NCBI RefSeq assembly: GCF_050749805.1
Contig: NZ_CP192738.1
Coordinates: 4,712,001-4,776,000, forward strand
DNA: 64,000 bases
Direction of reading: 5' to 3'
DNA from: Hahella sp018986435
Lineage (GTDB): Bacteria; Pseudomonadota; Gammaproteobacteria; Pseudomonadales; Oleiphilaceae
Below, piece by piece: positions 49,337-58,323 of this stretch. How positions within the stretch are numbered: the stretch's first letter is position 1; each line of letters begins with the position of its first letter. A model generated the notes under the pieces. It was not told the origin of the DNA, did not search any database, and saw nothing but the letters and a program-made list of their open reading frames with translations. Made by a program: the position numbers and the translations under genes.

Positions 49337-50095
49337 TTACCGCCCCAGATAAACCTCAATCACCTGCTGATTCTTCTGCACCTGATCCAGCGAACCCTCG
49401 GCCAGAACGCGCCCTTCGTGCAGCACCGTGACTTTGCATTGCAGCGCGCGCACGAAATCCATGTCGTGCTCCACGACCACCAGGGAATGCTGTTTGGAGA
49501 CAGCCTTGAACAACTCGGCGGTTTTCTCGGTTTCCACGTCAGTCATTCCCGCCGCCGGCTCATCGATCAGCAGCAATTCCGGCCCTTGTATCAGCAACAT
49601 GCCAATCTCCAGCCATTGCTTCTGCCCATGCGAGAGAGCGCCAGCGAGTTCGTCCGTCCTGGCGCTGAGATCCACCAGCGTCAGGATTTCATCAATGCGG
49701 GTTTTCTGGGCCTTGCTCAGTCGATGGAAGAAGGCCTCATACACCTTGCGACCGCCTTGCAGCGCCAGTTCCAGGTTTTCAAACACAGTCAGCGACTCAA
49801 TCACCGTCGGCTTCTGGAATTTGCGGCCGACGCCCATATTGGCGATTTCAGCCTCATCATGCTGAGTCAGATCAACGTTATTGTTGAACAGCACCTGCCC
49901 CGTGTCTGGCCGCGTCTTGCCGGTAATGACATCCATCATGGTGGTCTTACCCGCGCCGTTTGGGCCGATGATCGCGCGCAATTCTCCCGGGGCCAGAATC
50001 AATGACAAACTGTTCAGCGCCTTGAAGCCATCGAAGCTGACGGAAACGCCGTTTAAATAAAGAATGCTGGGTTGTTGCAGATGTTTCGCTTGCAT
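49337..50095 (-). CDS. urtD: Urea ABC transporter ATPase UrtD
   Basis: First ATPase of the urea importer, LivG-like, 252 residues. LYLNGVSVSFDGFKALNSLS opens the fold. Walker A is GPNGAGKTTMMDVITG, and GVGRKFQKPTVIESLTVFEN is characteristic of UrtD. The signature reads LSHGQKQWLEIGMLLIQGP and Walker B LLLIDEPAAGMTD. It lies nine bases after urtC. Confidence 0.93.
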   Translation of the reverse strand: MQAKHLQQPSILYLNGVSVSFDGFKALNSLSLILAPGELRAIIGPNGAGKTTMMDVITGKTRPDTGQVLFNNNVDLTQHDEAEIANMGVGRKFQKPTVIESLTVFENLELALQGGRKVYEAFFHRLSKAQKTRIDEILTLVDLSARTDELAGALSHGQKQWLEIGMLLIQGPELLLIDEPAAGMTDVETEKTAELFKAVSKQHSLVVVEHDMDFVRALQCKVTVLHEGRVLAEGSLDQVQKNQQVIEVYLGR

Positions 50096-50104
50096 GATCT
50101 TTCC

Positions 50105-51352
50105 TTATGAGCTGGGACTGACTTCCACCGCTTTCCCGGCGCGCAGGTCAGCTGCGGCGGGACGCGAAGGCTCACTTGGCGTCGACGCGGCGGAACCGGT
50201 AGTCGTGACGGCGTCCCCAGACACTTCAGACTGCGTTGGTGACGCCGACTTTTCCCTTGGACGGATGCGTTCAAGCAACCCAACCAGCCCTTTGGGTAGA
50301 AACAACGTCGTGACCACGAATAAAGCGCCCAGGCAATACAGCCAAAGCTCAGGAAACGCCCCCGTGAAATAGCTTTTCGCGTAGTTCACCGCCATCGCCC
50401 CAATGACTGCGCCATACAGCGTGCCGCGCCCGCCGACAGCCACCCAGATAATGATCTCGATGGAGTTGATGGGGGAAAACTCACCAGGATTAATAATGCC
50501 CACCTGGGGGACATAGAGCGCGCCGGCAATTCCCGCGAGCACCGAGGAGACGACGAAAACAAAGAGTTTGTATTTGTCCACCCGATAGCCCAGAAACCGC
50601 GTGCGCGCTTCCGCATCGCGCACCGCCACCAGGACGCGTCCCAGTTTGGAGTTAACGATGCGGCGACACAGAACATAGCCCACCATAAGCGACACGGCGG
50701 AGGCGATGAACAGGCCGCAGCGAGTGGCGTCCGATTGCAGGTTAAAGCCCAGCAAATCCTTGAAGTCGGTCAGGCCATTATTGCCGCCGAATCCCATATC
50801 GTTACGGAAAAACGCCAGCATCAAGGCGTAAGTCAGCGCCTGAGTAATAATGGAGAGATAAACGCCGGTGACCCGCGAACGAAACGCCAGCCAGCCGAAC
50901 ACGAACGCCAACAGCCCCGGCGCCAGCGCTACCATCAGCATGGCGAAGCCGAAATTATCGAAGCCGTGCCAATACCAGGGCAGCTCTTTCCAGTTCAAAA
51001 ACACCATGAAGTCCGGCAACAACGGATCGCCGTATACGCCCCGCTCGCCGATCTGGCGCATCAGGTACATCCCCATCGCATAACCACCCAAGGCAAAAAA
51101 AGCGCCGTGCCCCAGACTGAGAATCCCGCAGTATCCCCAAATCAGGTCAACCGCCAGCGCCAAGAGGGCATAGCAGAGGTACTTTCCAAGCAATGTCACC
51201 GTGTAAGTGGACACGTGCAGCGCCGAGCCCGGCGCCATAGTCAGATTCAACAGCGGCACGATCACCGCCAGCGCAACCAGCGCCAGCAGCAGATAGCGGC
51301 CGCCTTTATCGTTCATGAGAAGTCGAGTGACAGGTCCCAACTGCATCGTCAT
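50105..51352 (-). CDS. urtC: Urea ABC transporter permease UrtC
   Basis: Inner-membrane permease, LivM-like, 415 residues with about ten hydrophobic segments. DLIWGYCGILSLGHGAFFAL, the central FGGNNGLTDFKDLLGF and the EAA-type RDAEARTRFLGYRVDKYK mark it as UrtC. The C-terminal 50 residues are a Ser/Pro/Ala-rich cytosolic tail not needed for the fold. The start overlaps the urtB stop (ATGA). Confidence 0.93.
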   Translation of the reverse strand: MTMQLGPVTRLLMNDKGGRYLLLALVALAVIVPLLNLTMAPGSALHVSTYTVTLLGKYLCYALLALAVDLIWGYCGILSLGHGAFFALGGYAMGMYLMRQIGERGVYGDPLLPDFMVFLNWKELPWYWHGFDNFGFAMLMVALAPGLLAFVFGWLAFRSRVTGVYLSIITQALTYALMLAFFRNDMGFGGNNGLTDFKDLLGFNLQSDATRCGLFIASAVSLMVGYVLCRRIVNSKLGRVLVAVRDAEARTRFLGYRVDKYKLFVFVVSSVLAGIAGALYVPQVGIINPGEFSPINSIEIIIWVAVGGRGTLYGAVIGAMAVNYAKSYFTGAFPELWLYCLGALFVVTTLFLPKGLVGLLERIRPREKSASPTQSEVSGDAVTTTGSAASTPSEPSRPAAADLRAGKAVEVSPSS

Positions 51353-53031
51353 CAGCCCTCCACCGCGCGGCCCTTGAGGGCGAACATGCCCCTCGGGTAT
51401 TTCTGGATAAATAGAATGATGAAAACCAGCACCAGAATTTTCGCCAGCACCGCGCCAGCAAAAGGCTCCATCAGTTTATTAGCGACCCCCAGGGACATGG
51501 CCCCAACGAACGTGCCCATGATATTGCCCACGCCGCCGAACACCACCACCATGAATGAGTCGATGATGTAGGACTGGCCCAGATTGGGGCCGACATTGGT
51601 TAACTGACTCAACGCCACGCCGGCGATACCGGCGATGCCGGAGCCCAGACCAAAGGTCAGCGCATCCAGCCAGCCAGTGCGAATCCCCATGGAGCTGGCC
51701 ATGGGCCGGTTTTGCGTCACCGCCCGCATTTGCAGTCCGAACTGGGTTTTACGCAGCAACGCCGCCAGCGCCAGCAGCACCAGAATGCTGAAGATAATGA
51801 TGTATAAACGGTTGTAGGTCAGAGACAGTGCGCCGTTGATCTCAATAGAACCCGACATCCAGGCCGGCGTAATAACGGATTGATTCAAGGAACCAAAAAC
51901 GGTTCTGACCAGTTGCTGCAGACACAGGCTAATGCCAAAAGTGGCCAATAGGGTTTCCAGTGGGCGGCCGTAAAGAAAACGGATCACGCCACGCTCGATC
52001 ACGACGCCCGCCAGCCCCGACACCAGAAACGCCGCAGGAATGGCGACAAATAAAGAGTGCTCAATATGGTTCGGCATCCATTGCTGAATCACATAAGTGG
52101 TGTAGGCGCCCAGCATGATCATCTCGCCGTGGGCCATATTGATGACTCCCATCACGCCAAATGTGATGGCCAGCCCTACCGCCGCCAGCAACAACACTGC
52201 GCCCAGACTGACGCCGAAGTACACGTTCTCCACGCCTTTATTGAAGGCGACCAGGCTTTCAATCGCATCCAACGCCTCCTGCGCCGCCTGCCTTACGGCT
52301 GGGTCCGGCTCCAGGAACTCGCCCTGGCCGTTGGTGTTCAGAAAGCTGCGCAGCAGCGAACGCACTTCCACATACAGCTCGCCCTGCAGTTGCTCTATCG
52401 CCGCCACCCGACTCTGCGTTGTTTCGCCATAGCGCGCCTGCAACATGGCCAGATCGACAGATAACAGCTCTTGAACGGGCGCATCCTGCTCTTTCTCCAG
52501 CGCGCGCTGCAGTAGAGGAATATTGCTCGCGTCATCGGATTTCATCATATTGCGCGCCGCTTCCAGACGCACATTTACATCCGGCGCACGCAATTGCAGC
52601 GCCGCCAGACTTTCCCGCAGCAATTGCCGCAGGGAATTATTCACACTGATCTTCTTGAACGCGCGCTTCTCGACATCCTCCGTCACCTCGCCGGTCAGCG
52701 CGTTTTTCGCAGAGTAAAGATCATTGGCGTAGCGCAAGATAACCACCTCGCCCTCGCCTTTCTTGGCGTATTGCAGATCGCCTTCCAGCAACGCGCTGAG
52801 AATGGGAGCGACCTGGGGATCGTCAATCTCGCTTAATTTGCTGACGAGCTGCTCTTTTTCAGCAAAGCCCGCCGTCTTTAATTGGGTAAGTATGGGTTCC
52901 AGGCGAGCGTCAGCGGGCTCCGCCTGCGCGCCGGAGCCCAGCACCCACATACATATCATTAACAGCGCGCAGCCCAGTCTTGCAAAACTCAGCCGCGAGC
53001 TTGAGGAAAACAGGAGGGAAAGTCGTCGCAT
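51352..53031 (-). CDS. urtB: Urea ABC transporter permease UrtB
   Basis: Inner-membrane permease, LivH-like, 559 residues. A signal-like helix (ARLGCALLMICMWVLGSGAQ) leads into a periplasmic helical extension of about 230 residues (AGFAEKEQLVSKLSEIDDPQ and following). This extension is usual for proteobacterial UrtB. The permease core (about 265-555) has GVMGVINMAHGEMIMLGAYT and the EAA loop RAVTQNRPMASSMGIRTGWL. It is the second gene after urtA, separated by a 104-base gap with a hairpin. Confidence 0.93.
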   Translation of the reverse strand: MRRLSLLFSSSSRLSFARLGCALLMICMWVLGSGAQAEPADARLEPILTQLKTAGFAEKEQLVSKLSEIDDPQVAPILSALLEGDLQYAKKGEGEVVILRYANDLYSAKNALTGEVTEDVEKRAFKKISVNNSLRQLLRESLAALQLRAPDVNVRLEAARNMMKSDDASNIPLLQRALEKEQDAPVQELLSVDLAMLQARYGETTQSRVAAIEQLQGELYVEVRSLLRSFLNTNGQGEFLEPDPAVRQAAQEALDAIESLVAFNKGVENVYFGVSLGAVLLLAAVGLAITFGVMGVINMAHGEMIMLGAYTTYVIQQWMPNHIEHSLFVAIPAAFLVSGLAGVVIERGVIRFLYGRPLETLLATFGISLCLQQLVRTVFGSLNQSVITPAWMSGSIEINGALSLTYNRLYIIIFSILVLLALAALLRKTQFGLQMRAVTQNRPMASSMGIRTGWLDALTFGLGSGIAGIAGVALSQLTNVGPNLGQSYIIDSFMVVVFGGVGNIMGTFVGAMSLGVANKLMEPFAGAVLAKILVLVFIILFIQKYPRGMFALKGRAVEG

Positions 53032-53075
53032 GGGTTACTCTTTCCGTAGCGGTTTACGCCCGGCGGAAGTCTGCG

Positions 53076-53105
53076 CTGTGACGCCAGTCGAAGCCGGCGT
53101 CACAG
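53076..53105 (-). terminator. Hairpin in the urtA-urtB gap
   Basis: A perfect 10-bp stem (CTGTGACGCC / GGCGTCACAG) with a 10-base loop. With no T tract it is more likely an mRNA-stabilising or partial-termination structure that keeps urtA message in excess. Confidence 0.45.
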
Positions 53106-53135
53106 TAATTTCCGCGATGGGATGGGCGTTATCGA

Positions 53136-54425
53136 TTAATAGTTTTGCCCGGAGCACTTGCCGGTTTTGACGTTGTAGTTGCCGCAACTCAAAGGCAGGG
53201 TCCAGTCCGCCGTCAGGTCTTTGCTGCCCGGCAGATAGTCGGACCAGGCGTCGCCCATGACAGCGCCGGAAGTGCGCCACACGGTTTCAAACTGACCGTC
53301 TTCCTGAATTTCGCCTATCAGCACCGGTTTGGTGATGTGGTGGTTCGGCATCATGGTGGCGTAGCCGCCGGACAGGTTAGGCACCGTGACGCCGACAATC
53401 GCCTGACCGACTGCGTCTGGATCGGTAGTCCCGGCTTTCTTGACCGCTTCCGCCCACATGTTGAAGCCGATGAAGTGCGCTTCCATGGGGTCGTTGGTGA
53501 CGCGTTTTTTATCCTTGATAAAGGTTTTCCAGGAATCGATGAATTCATCGTTCGCTTCCGCGTCCACACTCATGAAATAGTTCCAGGCCGCCAGGTGGCC
53601 GACCAGGGGCTTGGTGTCCAGACCGGACAACTCTTCTTCACCCACGGAGAAGGCCACGACCGGGATGTCTTCCGCGGAAATGCCCTGGTTGCCCAGCTCT
53701 TTATAGAAAGGCACGTTGGCGTCGCCGTTGATGGTGGAGACGACTGCGGTTTTCTTGCCGGCGGAACCGAACTTCTTGATGTCGGAGACGATGCTCTGCC
53801 AGTCGGAGTGTCCGAAAGGCGTGTAGTTGATCATGATGTCTTCCTGTTTAACGCCTTTCGATTTCAGATAGGCTTCCAGGATTTTGTTGGTGGTGCGCGG
53901 ATACACATAGTCGGTGCCCGCCAGCACCCAGCGCTTCACGCCCAGCTCATTCATCAGATAGTCGACCGCAGGCACCGCCTGCTGGTTAGGCGCGGCGCCG
54001 GTATAGAAAACGTTCTTGGAGGACTCTTCCCCTTCGTATTGCACCGGATAGAACAACAGGCCGTTCAGCTCTTCAAACACCGGCAGTACGGATTTGCGCG
54101 AGACGGAGGTCCAGCAGCCGAACACCACATCCACTTTGTCTTTTTCCAACAGCTCGCGCGCTTTCTCTGCGAACAGCGGCCAGTTGGAAGCGGGATCAAC
54201 CACGACGGCTTCAAGCTTCTTGCCAAGCAGGCCGCCCTTCTTGTTTTGCTCATCCACGAGCATGAGAACTGTATCCTTCAGAGTTGTCTCGCTGATAGCC
54301 ATGGTTCCGCTCAGGCTGTGCAGAACGCCCACCTTGATGGTGTCCGCCGCCTGCGCCAGGGAGGCGCTGATCGAAAGGGCCAACGCGCTCAAACCAATCC
54401 CAACACGCCTAGACATTTTTTTCAT
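53136..54425 (-). CDS. urtA: Urea ABC transporter substrate-binding protein UrtA
   Basis: Periplasmic urea-binding protein, 429 residues. The signal peptide (GLSALALSISASLAQA) is followed by DTIKVGVLHSLSGTMAISET, typical of UrtA. VVFGCWTSVSRKSVLPVFEE, FYPVQYEGEESSKNVFYTGA and NPMEAHFIGFNMWAEAVKKA-type segments agree. I start at the ATG at 54425 (MKKMSRRVG) with GGAG eight bases upstream, because the longer frame adds a Cys/Arg-rich leader. It is the first gene of the importer operon and diverges from the urease operon. Confidence 0.94.
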   Translation of the reverse strand: MKKMSRRVGIGLSALALSISASLAQAADTIKVGVLHSLSGTMAISETTLKDTVLMLVDEQNKKGGLLGKKLEAVVVDPASNWPLFAEKARELLEKDKVDVVFGCWTSVSRKSVLPVFEELNGLLFYPVQYEGEESSKNVFYTGAAPNQQAVPAVDYLMNELGVKRWVLAGTDYVYPRTTNKILEAYLKSKGVKQEDIMINYTPFGHSDWQSIVSDIKKFGSAGKKTAVVSTINGDANVPFYKELGNQGISAEDIPVVAFSVGEEELSGLDTKPLVGHLAAWNYFMSVDAEANDEFIDSWKTFIKDKKRVTNDPMEAHFIGFNMWAEAVKKAGTTDPDAVGQAIVGVTVPNLSGGYATMMPNHHITKPVLIGEIQEDGQFETVWRTSGAVMGDAWSDYLPGSKDLTADWTLPLSCGNYNVKTGKCSGQNY

Positions 54426-54477
54426 TGTACGAACTCCGATACGGGTTAATGTTGTGAGTTTCTCCCGTCGCAAGCAA

Positions 54478-54493
54478 CGCACGCAGTGTTCCA
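54478..54493 (-). promoter_or_regulatory. Candidate sigma-54 promoter of urtABCDE
   Basis: On the minus strand TGGAACACTGCGTGCG keeps GG and GC at the required spacing and matches 8 of 11 consensus positions. It lies about 53 bases upstream of urtA. Taken alone it is weak; the partner site on the other strand adds support. Confidence 0.4.
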
Positions 54494-54582
54494 TCACTTT
54501 TTTATCTCTTTGTTTTCATAACGTTACATTTGAAAACCCAAAGATACGTAGTTTTACGGAGCCTCCATTCGCACCAGTGTGA

Positions 54583-54601
54583 CCCATGTCTCAAGCATGG
54601 G
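54583..54601. promoter_or_regulatory. Inverted repeat between the two sigma-54-like promoters
   Basis: CCCATG-N7-CATGGG, flanked by GTG and CAC, lies about 150 bases from the ureD-side promoter and 90 from the urtA-side one. A GCACC half site lies just to the left. Its position fits an NtrC-type enhancer, but the sequence is not a clear NtrC site. Confidence 0.3.
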
Positions 54602-54747
54602 GGCACAATATCGGGGCGCGCTCAAAAAATGCCTGACGCCCCACTTAAGGCGCGCCAAACCCATGAACCAAAGCGGTGCAAAAACAGAGCCCCTGAACGC
54701 TTTTAAACCGTCGCCTTCGCCCTGTCAGCGCCAAAATGGCGAGGGGT

Positions 54748-54763
54748 TGGCACAGCATTCGCT
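54748..54763 (+). promoter_or_regulatory. Candidate sigma-54 promoter of the urease operon
   Basis: TGGCACAGCATTCGCT has a perfect -24 half (TGGCAC) and one mismatch in the -12 half, with correct spacing. It lies about 118 bases before the chosen ureD start and inside the longer reading of ureD, which supports the shorter start. Confidence 0.55.
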
Positions 54764-54881
54764 TAATGACTTGCCACAACGAGACAGAAACGAGCGCGTC
54801 CACGCATTGTTTCAGGGCGCAGCGGGTAAGAAGAAAGTCGCGGACAGAGATCGCGACCCCAGCGTAAAGGTACGCAGCGTA

Positions 54882-55820
54882 ATGCTTGCAGAGCAATTCA
54901 CCGATAAAAACAAGCAGGCGGAGCAGGAATTGAATCCTGGCTCTTCCGCCGCCACCGGCGCCAGAAACTGGCGGGCGTCGCTCACATTAAACCTGACCAA
55001 AGAGTCAAATCGCACCATATTGAAGCAAGCCGTTCACCAAGGCCCTCTGCGGGTGCAACGACCGTTTTATCCAGAAGGCGCGCAACGCCCCCACATCTAT
55101 ATATTGCATCCTCCCGGCGGTTTGGTTTGCGGAGATGAAATCGAAATTGACGCCAGAGTGGAGCAAGGCGCAGGCGCGCTGTTCACTACCCCTTCCGCCG
55201 GCAAAATCTATCGCACTGACGCAGCCGGACACCGGCAATGTCAGACCGTTCGCCTGCACTGCGCCGACGCGGACAGCCTGGAATGGCTGCCCCAGGAAAA
55301 TATTATTTACGACGGCGCCGAGGGCGCGCAGACATTGCGCTTGGAGACCAGCGCCGCCAGCCGCTTCATCGCCTGGGAAATTACCGCACTGGGACGCCCG
55401 GCGGCGGACGCTCCATTCGCCCGCGGCGCGTTTACCCAGACCACCCAGATTCTGCGTGACGGCGCGCTCTGCTTCTTCGAGCGGGTCGCGTTGCGCGGCG
55501 AGGGCCCCGGGTTTAAAGAGCCCTGGGGACTGCAGGGGCGCCAGGTTTACGGATCGATGCTCGCCGGATACGTGCAGGACTCGCCGCAAAAGCTGCTGCA
55601 ACAATGCCGCGAGGCGTTGCAGACGAATGCAGCCATCGCCGCCCTTACCGTAGACAAAGACCTGCGCTGGACCCTGACGCGCAAGGACGATCTGATCATC
55701 CTGCGCGCGCTGTGTCAGCAGTCGGAGCCCATCAAGCGGTTGTTTATGGCGGCGTGGTCCCTGCTGCGTCCAGCGTTAATCGGCGTGGAAAGCCATCCGC
55801 CGCGAATATGGGCGACCTGA
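54882..55820 (+). CDS. ureD: Urease accessory protein UreD
   Basis: Scaffold protein that binds apo-urease and, with UreF and UreG, helps insert nickel. Conserved segments are GPLRVQRPFYPEG, HILHPPGGLVCGDEI-type residues, TTPSAGKIYRTD and EWLPQENIIYDGA. The C-terminal VYGSMLAGYV follows. I start at the ATG at 54882 (MLAEQF) because AAAGG lies upstream and 312 residues is near family size. The frame is open back to 54579, but that extra 101 residues is low-similarity and contains the promoter-like site. It is the first gene of the urease operon. Confidence 0.92.
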   Translation: MLAEQFTDKNKQAEQELNPGSSAATGARNWRASLTLNLTKESNRTILKQAVHQGPLRVQRPFYPEGAQRPHIYILHPPGGLVCGDEIEIDARVEQGAGALFTTPSAGKIYRTDAAGHRQCQTVRLHCADADSLEWLPQENIIYDGAEGAQTLRLETSAASRFIAWEITALGRPAADAPFARGAFTQTTQILRDGALCFFERVALRGEGPGFKEPWGLQGRQVYGSMLAGYVQDSPQKLLQQCREALQTNAAIAALTVDKDLRWTLTRKDDLIILRALCQQSEPIKRLFMAAWSLLRPALIGVESHPPRIWAT

Positions 55821-55912
55821 CGCAGACCGGTTTTGAGGCGATCGCCGATGACGGCTCAAAGCTCAGCAATCGAACAATAAAAGTAACCGCAAGATAAAAG
55901 AGGAAGTTCACG

Positions 55913-56215
55913 ATGGAACTCACCCCTAGAGAAAAAGACAAACTGCTGCTGTACACCGCCGCACTGGTGGCGGAGCGTCGTAAAGCGCGGGGATTGAAAC
56001 TGAATTACCCGGAGGCGATGGCCTACCTGAGCATGGAAATCGTGGAAGGCGCCCGGGATGGCCGCAGCGTAGCGGAGCTGATGGCTTACGGTCGCACGCT
56101 GCTGACGCGGGATGACGTCATGGACGGCATACCGGAAATGATTCCAGAGGTGCAGGTGGAAGCCACTTTCCCGGACGGCACCAAACTGGTCACGGTCCAC
56201 AACCCTATCCCTTAA
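55913..56215 (+). CDS. ureA: Urease gamma subunit UreA
   Basis: Smallest structural subunit of urease, 100 residues, with MELTPREKDKLLLYTAALVA at the start and LNYPEAMAYLSMEIVEGARD in the middle, both invariant in UreA. It ends GTKLVTVHNPIP as usual. It lies about 90 bases after ureD and 20 before ureB. Confidence 0.97.
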   Translation: MELTPREKDKLLLYTAALVAERRKARGLKLNYPEAMAYLSMEIVEGARDGRSVAELMAYGRTLLTRDDVMDGIPEMIPEVQVEATFPDGTKLVTVHNPIP

Positions 56216-56235
56216 TCGCTGATGGAGATCCAGTC

Positions 56236-56541
56236 ATGATTCCAGGAGAAATAGACGCCCTCCCCGGCGATATCGAAATCAACGCCGGCCTGCCGACCAT
56301 TACCGTGGAAGTCACCAATACCGGCGACCGGCCGGTGCAAGTGGGTTCTCATTATCACTTCTTTGAAACCAACCCGGCGCTGTCCTTTCCGCGAGAGCAG
56401 GCGCGCGGCTTCCGCCTGAACATCGCCGCTGGGACCGCTGTGCGTTTCGAACCCGGACAAACCCGCACGGTGGAGCTGGTCGCCTTGGGCGGCGAGCGCA
56501 AGGTTTACGGTTTCCGCGGCGATGTCATGGGCGACTTATGA
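56236..56541 (+). CDS. ureB: Urease beta subunit UreB
   Basis: Structural subunit, 101 residues. MIPGEIDALPGDIEINAG, then NTGDRPVQVGSHYHFFE and the RLNIAAGTAVRFEPGQ segment are the standard UreB landmarks. It ends with the FRGDVMGDL typical of the beta subunit. It lies between ureA and ureC. Confidence 0.97.
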   Translation: MIPGEIDALPGDIEINAGLPTITVEVTNTGDRPVQVGSHYHFFETNPALSFPREQARGFRLNIAAGTAVRFEPGQTRTVELVALGGERKVYGFRGDVMGDL

Positions 56542-56604
56542 CGACGCCCGGCGCGACAAAAATAAGGCAGCACGCAAACAGGTTACACAGCAGGACTTAT
56601 CACC

Positions 56605-58308
56605 ATGGCAAAGATTTCTAGAGCCGCCTACGCCGACATGTTCGGGCCAACCGTAGGCGACCGGGTGCGCCTGGGCGACACCGAATTATGGATTGAAGTG
56701 GAAAAAGATTACGCCGCCTACGGCCACGAAGTGAAATTCGGCGGCGGTAAGGTTATCCGTGACGGTATGGGACAGTCACAACGTCCTAATACAGAAGCGG
56801 TGGACACCGTCATCACCAATGCGCTGATTCTTGACCACTGGGGCGTCGTCAAGGCGGACATCGGGCTCAAGCAGGGTCGCATCGCCGCCATCGGCAAAGC
56901 GGGCAACCCGGATATTCAGGACAACATCGACATTATTATTGGCCCCGGCACCGAAGTCATTGCCGGCGAAGGCATGATCGCCACCGCCGGCGGCATCGAC
57001 GCCCACATACATTTCATCTGTCCGCAGCAAATCGAAGAAGCGTTGATGTCCGGCGTCACCACCATGCTGGGCGGCGGCACCGGTCCCGCCACCGGCACCA
57101 ACGCCACCACCTGCACCCCCGGTCCGTGGCATATGGGCAAGATGCTGCAGGCCGCCGACGCCTTCCCCATGAACCTGGGTTTTCTCGGCAAAGGCAACGC
57201 CAGCCTGCCGGCGGCGCTGGAAGAGCAGATGCTCGCCGGCGCCATGGGCCTGAAGCTGCATGAAGACTGGGGCACCACGCCGGCCTCCATCGACAACTGT
57301 CTGAATATCGCCGAAAAGTACGATGTGCAGGTAGCCATTCACACCGACACGCTGAACGAGTCCGGTTTTGTCGAGGATACGCTGGCGGCGTTCAAAGGGC
57401 GCACCATCCATACCTATCACACCGAAGGCGCCGGCGGCGGTCACGCACCTGACATTATCAAGGCCTGCGGCGAACTGAACGTGCTGCCCTCCTCCACTAA
57501 TCCGACCCGGCCTTACACCATCAACACGGTGGACGAGCATCTGGACATGCTGATGGTGTGCCACCATCTGGACCCGGATATCCCAGAAGACGTCGCCTTC
57601 GCCGACTCACGCATCCGTAAGGAAACCATCGCCGCGGAAGACATCCTGCACGATCTTGGCGCATTCAGCATGATCTCCTCCGACTCTCAGGCCATGGGCC
57701 GGGTTGGCGAAGTGGTCTGCCGCACCTGGCAGACCGCGCATAAAATGAAAGTGCAACGCGGCCCGTTGGCGCAGGACTCCGAGCGCGCCGACAACTTTCG
57801 CGCCAAACGCTACATCGCCAAATACACTATCAATCCCGCTATCGCCCACGGCATCGCCCACGAAGTGGGATCGCTGGAACCCGGCAAGCTTGCGGATATT
57901 ATTTTATGGCGACCAGCTTTCTTCGGGGCCAAGCCCTCTCTGATCATCAAAGGCGGAATGATCGCCGCCGCTCCGATGGGCGACGCCAACGCCTCCATCC
58001 CGACGCCACAGCCGGTGCACTATCGCCCCATGTTCGGCGCCTTCGGTCAGGCCATGCAGCAGACCCGCCTCACCTTTGTCTGCCAGGCCGCTCTGGATAA
58101 CGGAGTGAAAGAGCTGTTCGGTTTGCAGTCCCCGCTCAGCGCCTGTCGCAACACCCGCGCCGTCACCAAGAAGAGCATGGTGCTGAACGACCTGACGCCG
58201 CAGATGGAAGTGGATTCGCAAACCTATGAAGTGCGCGCCAACGGCGAGCTGCTGGTCTGTGAGCCTGCAAAAGTGCTGCCTCTGGCGCAGCGCTATTTTC
58301 TCTTCTAA
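56605..58308 (+). CDS. ureC: Urease alpha (catalytic) subunit UreC
   Basis: Nickel-containing subunit that hydrolyses urea to ammonia and carbamate, 567 residues. The nickel ligands are visible: HIHF in GGIDAHIHFICPQQ, the carbamylated lysine in GLKLHEDWGTT, histidines in VAIHTDTLNE and IHTYHTEGAGGGHAPD, and the aspartate in MISSDSQAMGRVGE. The flap cysteine and histidine are in MLMVCHHLDPDIPED. All catalytic residues are present, so the enzyme should be active. It sits inside the ureDABCEFG operon. Confidence 0.98.
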   Translation: MAKISRAAYADMFGPTVGDRVRLGDTELWIEVEKDYAAYGHEVKFGGGKVIRDGMGQSQRPNTEAVDTVITNALILDHWGVVKADIGLKQGRIAAIGKAGNPDIQDNIDIIIGPGTEVIAGEGMIATAGGIDAHIHFICPQQIEEALMSGVTTMLGGGTGPATGTNATTCTPGPWHMGKMLQAADAFPMNLGFLGKGNASLPAALEEQMLAGAMGLKLHEDWGTTPASIDNCLNIAEKYDVQVAIHTDTLNESGFVEDTLAAFKGRTIHTYHTEGAGGGHAPDIIKACGELNVLPSSTNPTRPYTINTVDEHLDMLMVCHHLDPDIPEDVAFADSRIRKETIAAEDILHDLGAFSMISSDSQAMGRVGEVVCRTWQTAHKMKVQRGPLAQDSERADNFRAKRYIAKYTINPAIAHGIAHEVGSLEPGKLADIILWRPAFFGAKPSLIIKGGMIAAAPMGDANASIPTPQPVHYRPMFGAFGQAMQQTRLTFVCQAALDNGVKELFGLQSPLSACRNTRAVTKKSMVLNDLTPQMEVDSQTYEVRANGELLVCEPAKVLPLAQRYFLF

Positions 58309-58323
58309 AAGCGGAGGCACAGC

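Larger units (their letters stand above)
54426..54881. other. Divergent urt/ure control region
   Basis: 456 bases between the urea importer and urease operons, with no separate gene seen. It carries a sigma-54-like site on each strand and an inverted repeat between them, listed separately. Confidence 0.6.

Noticed and set aside
53145..54449. 434-codon open frame on the plus strand
   Set aside because: Antisense to urtA, which has a complete signal peptide and all family motifs. The antisense product is Val/His/Arg-rich with no family pattern.
54579..54881. N-terminal extension of UreD (101 residues)
   Set aside because: It contains the sigma-54-like promoter, lacks family similarity and would make UreD about 100 residues too long. 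The ATG at 54882 has a ribosome site.
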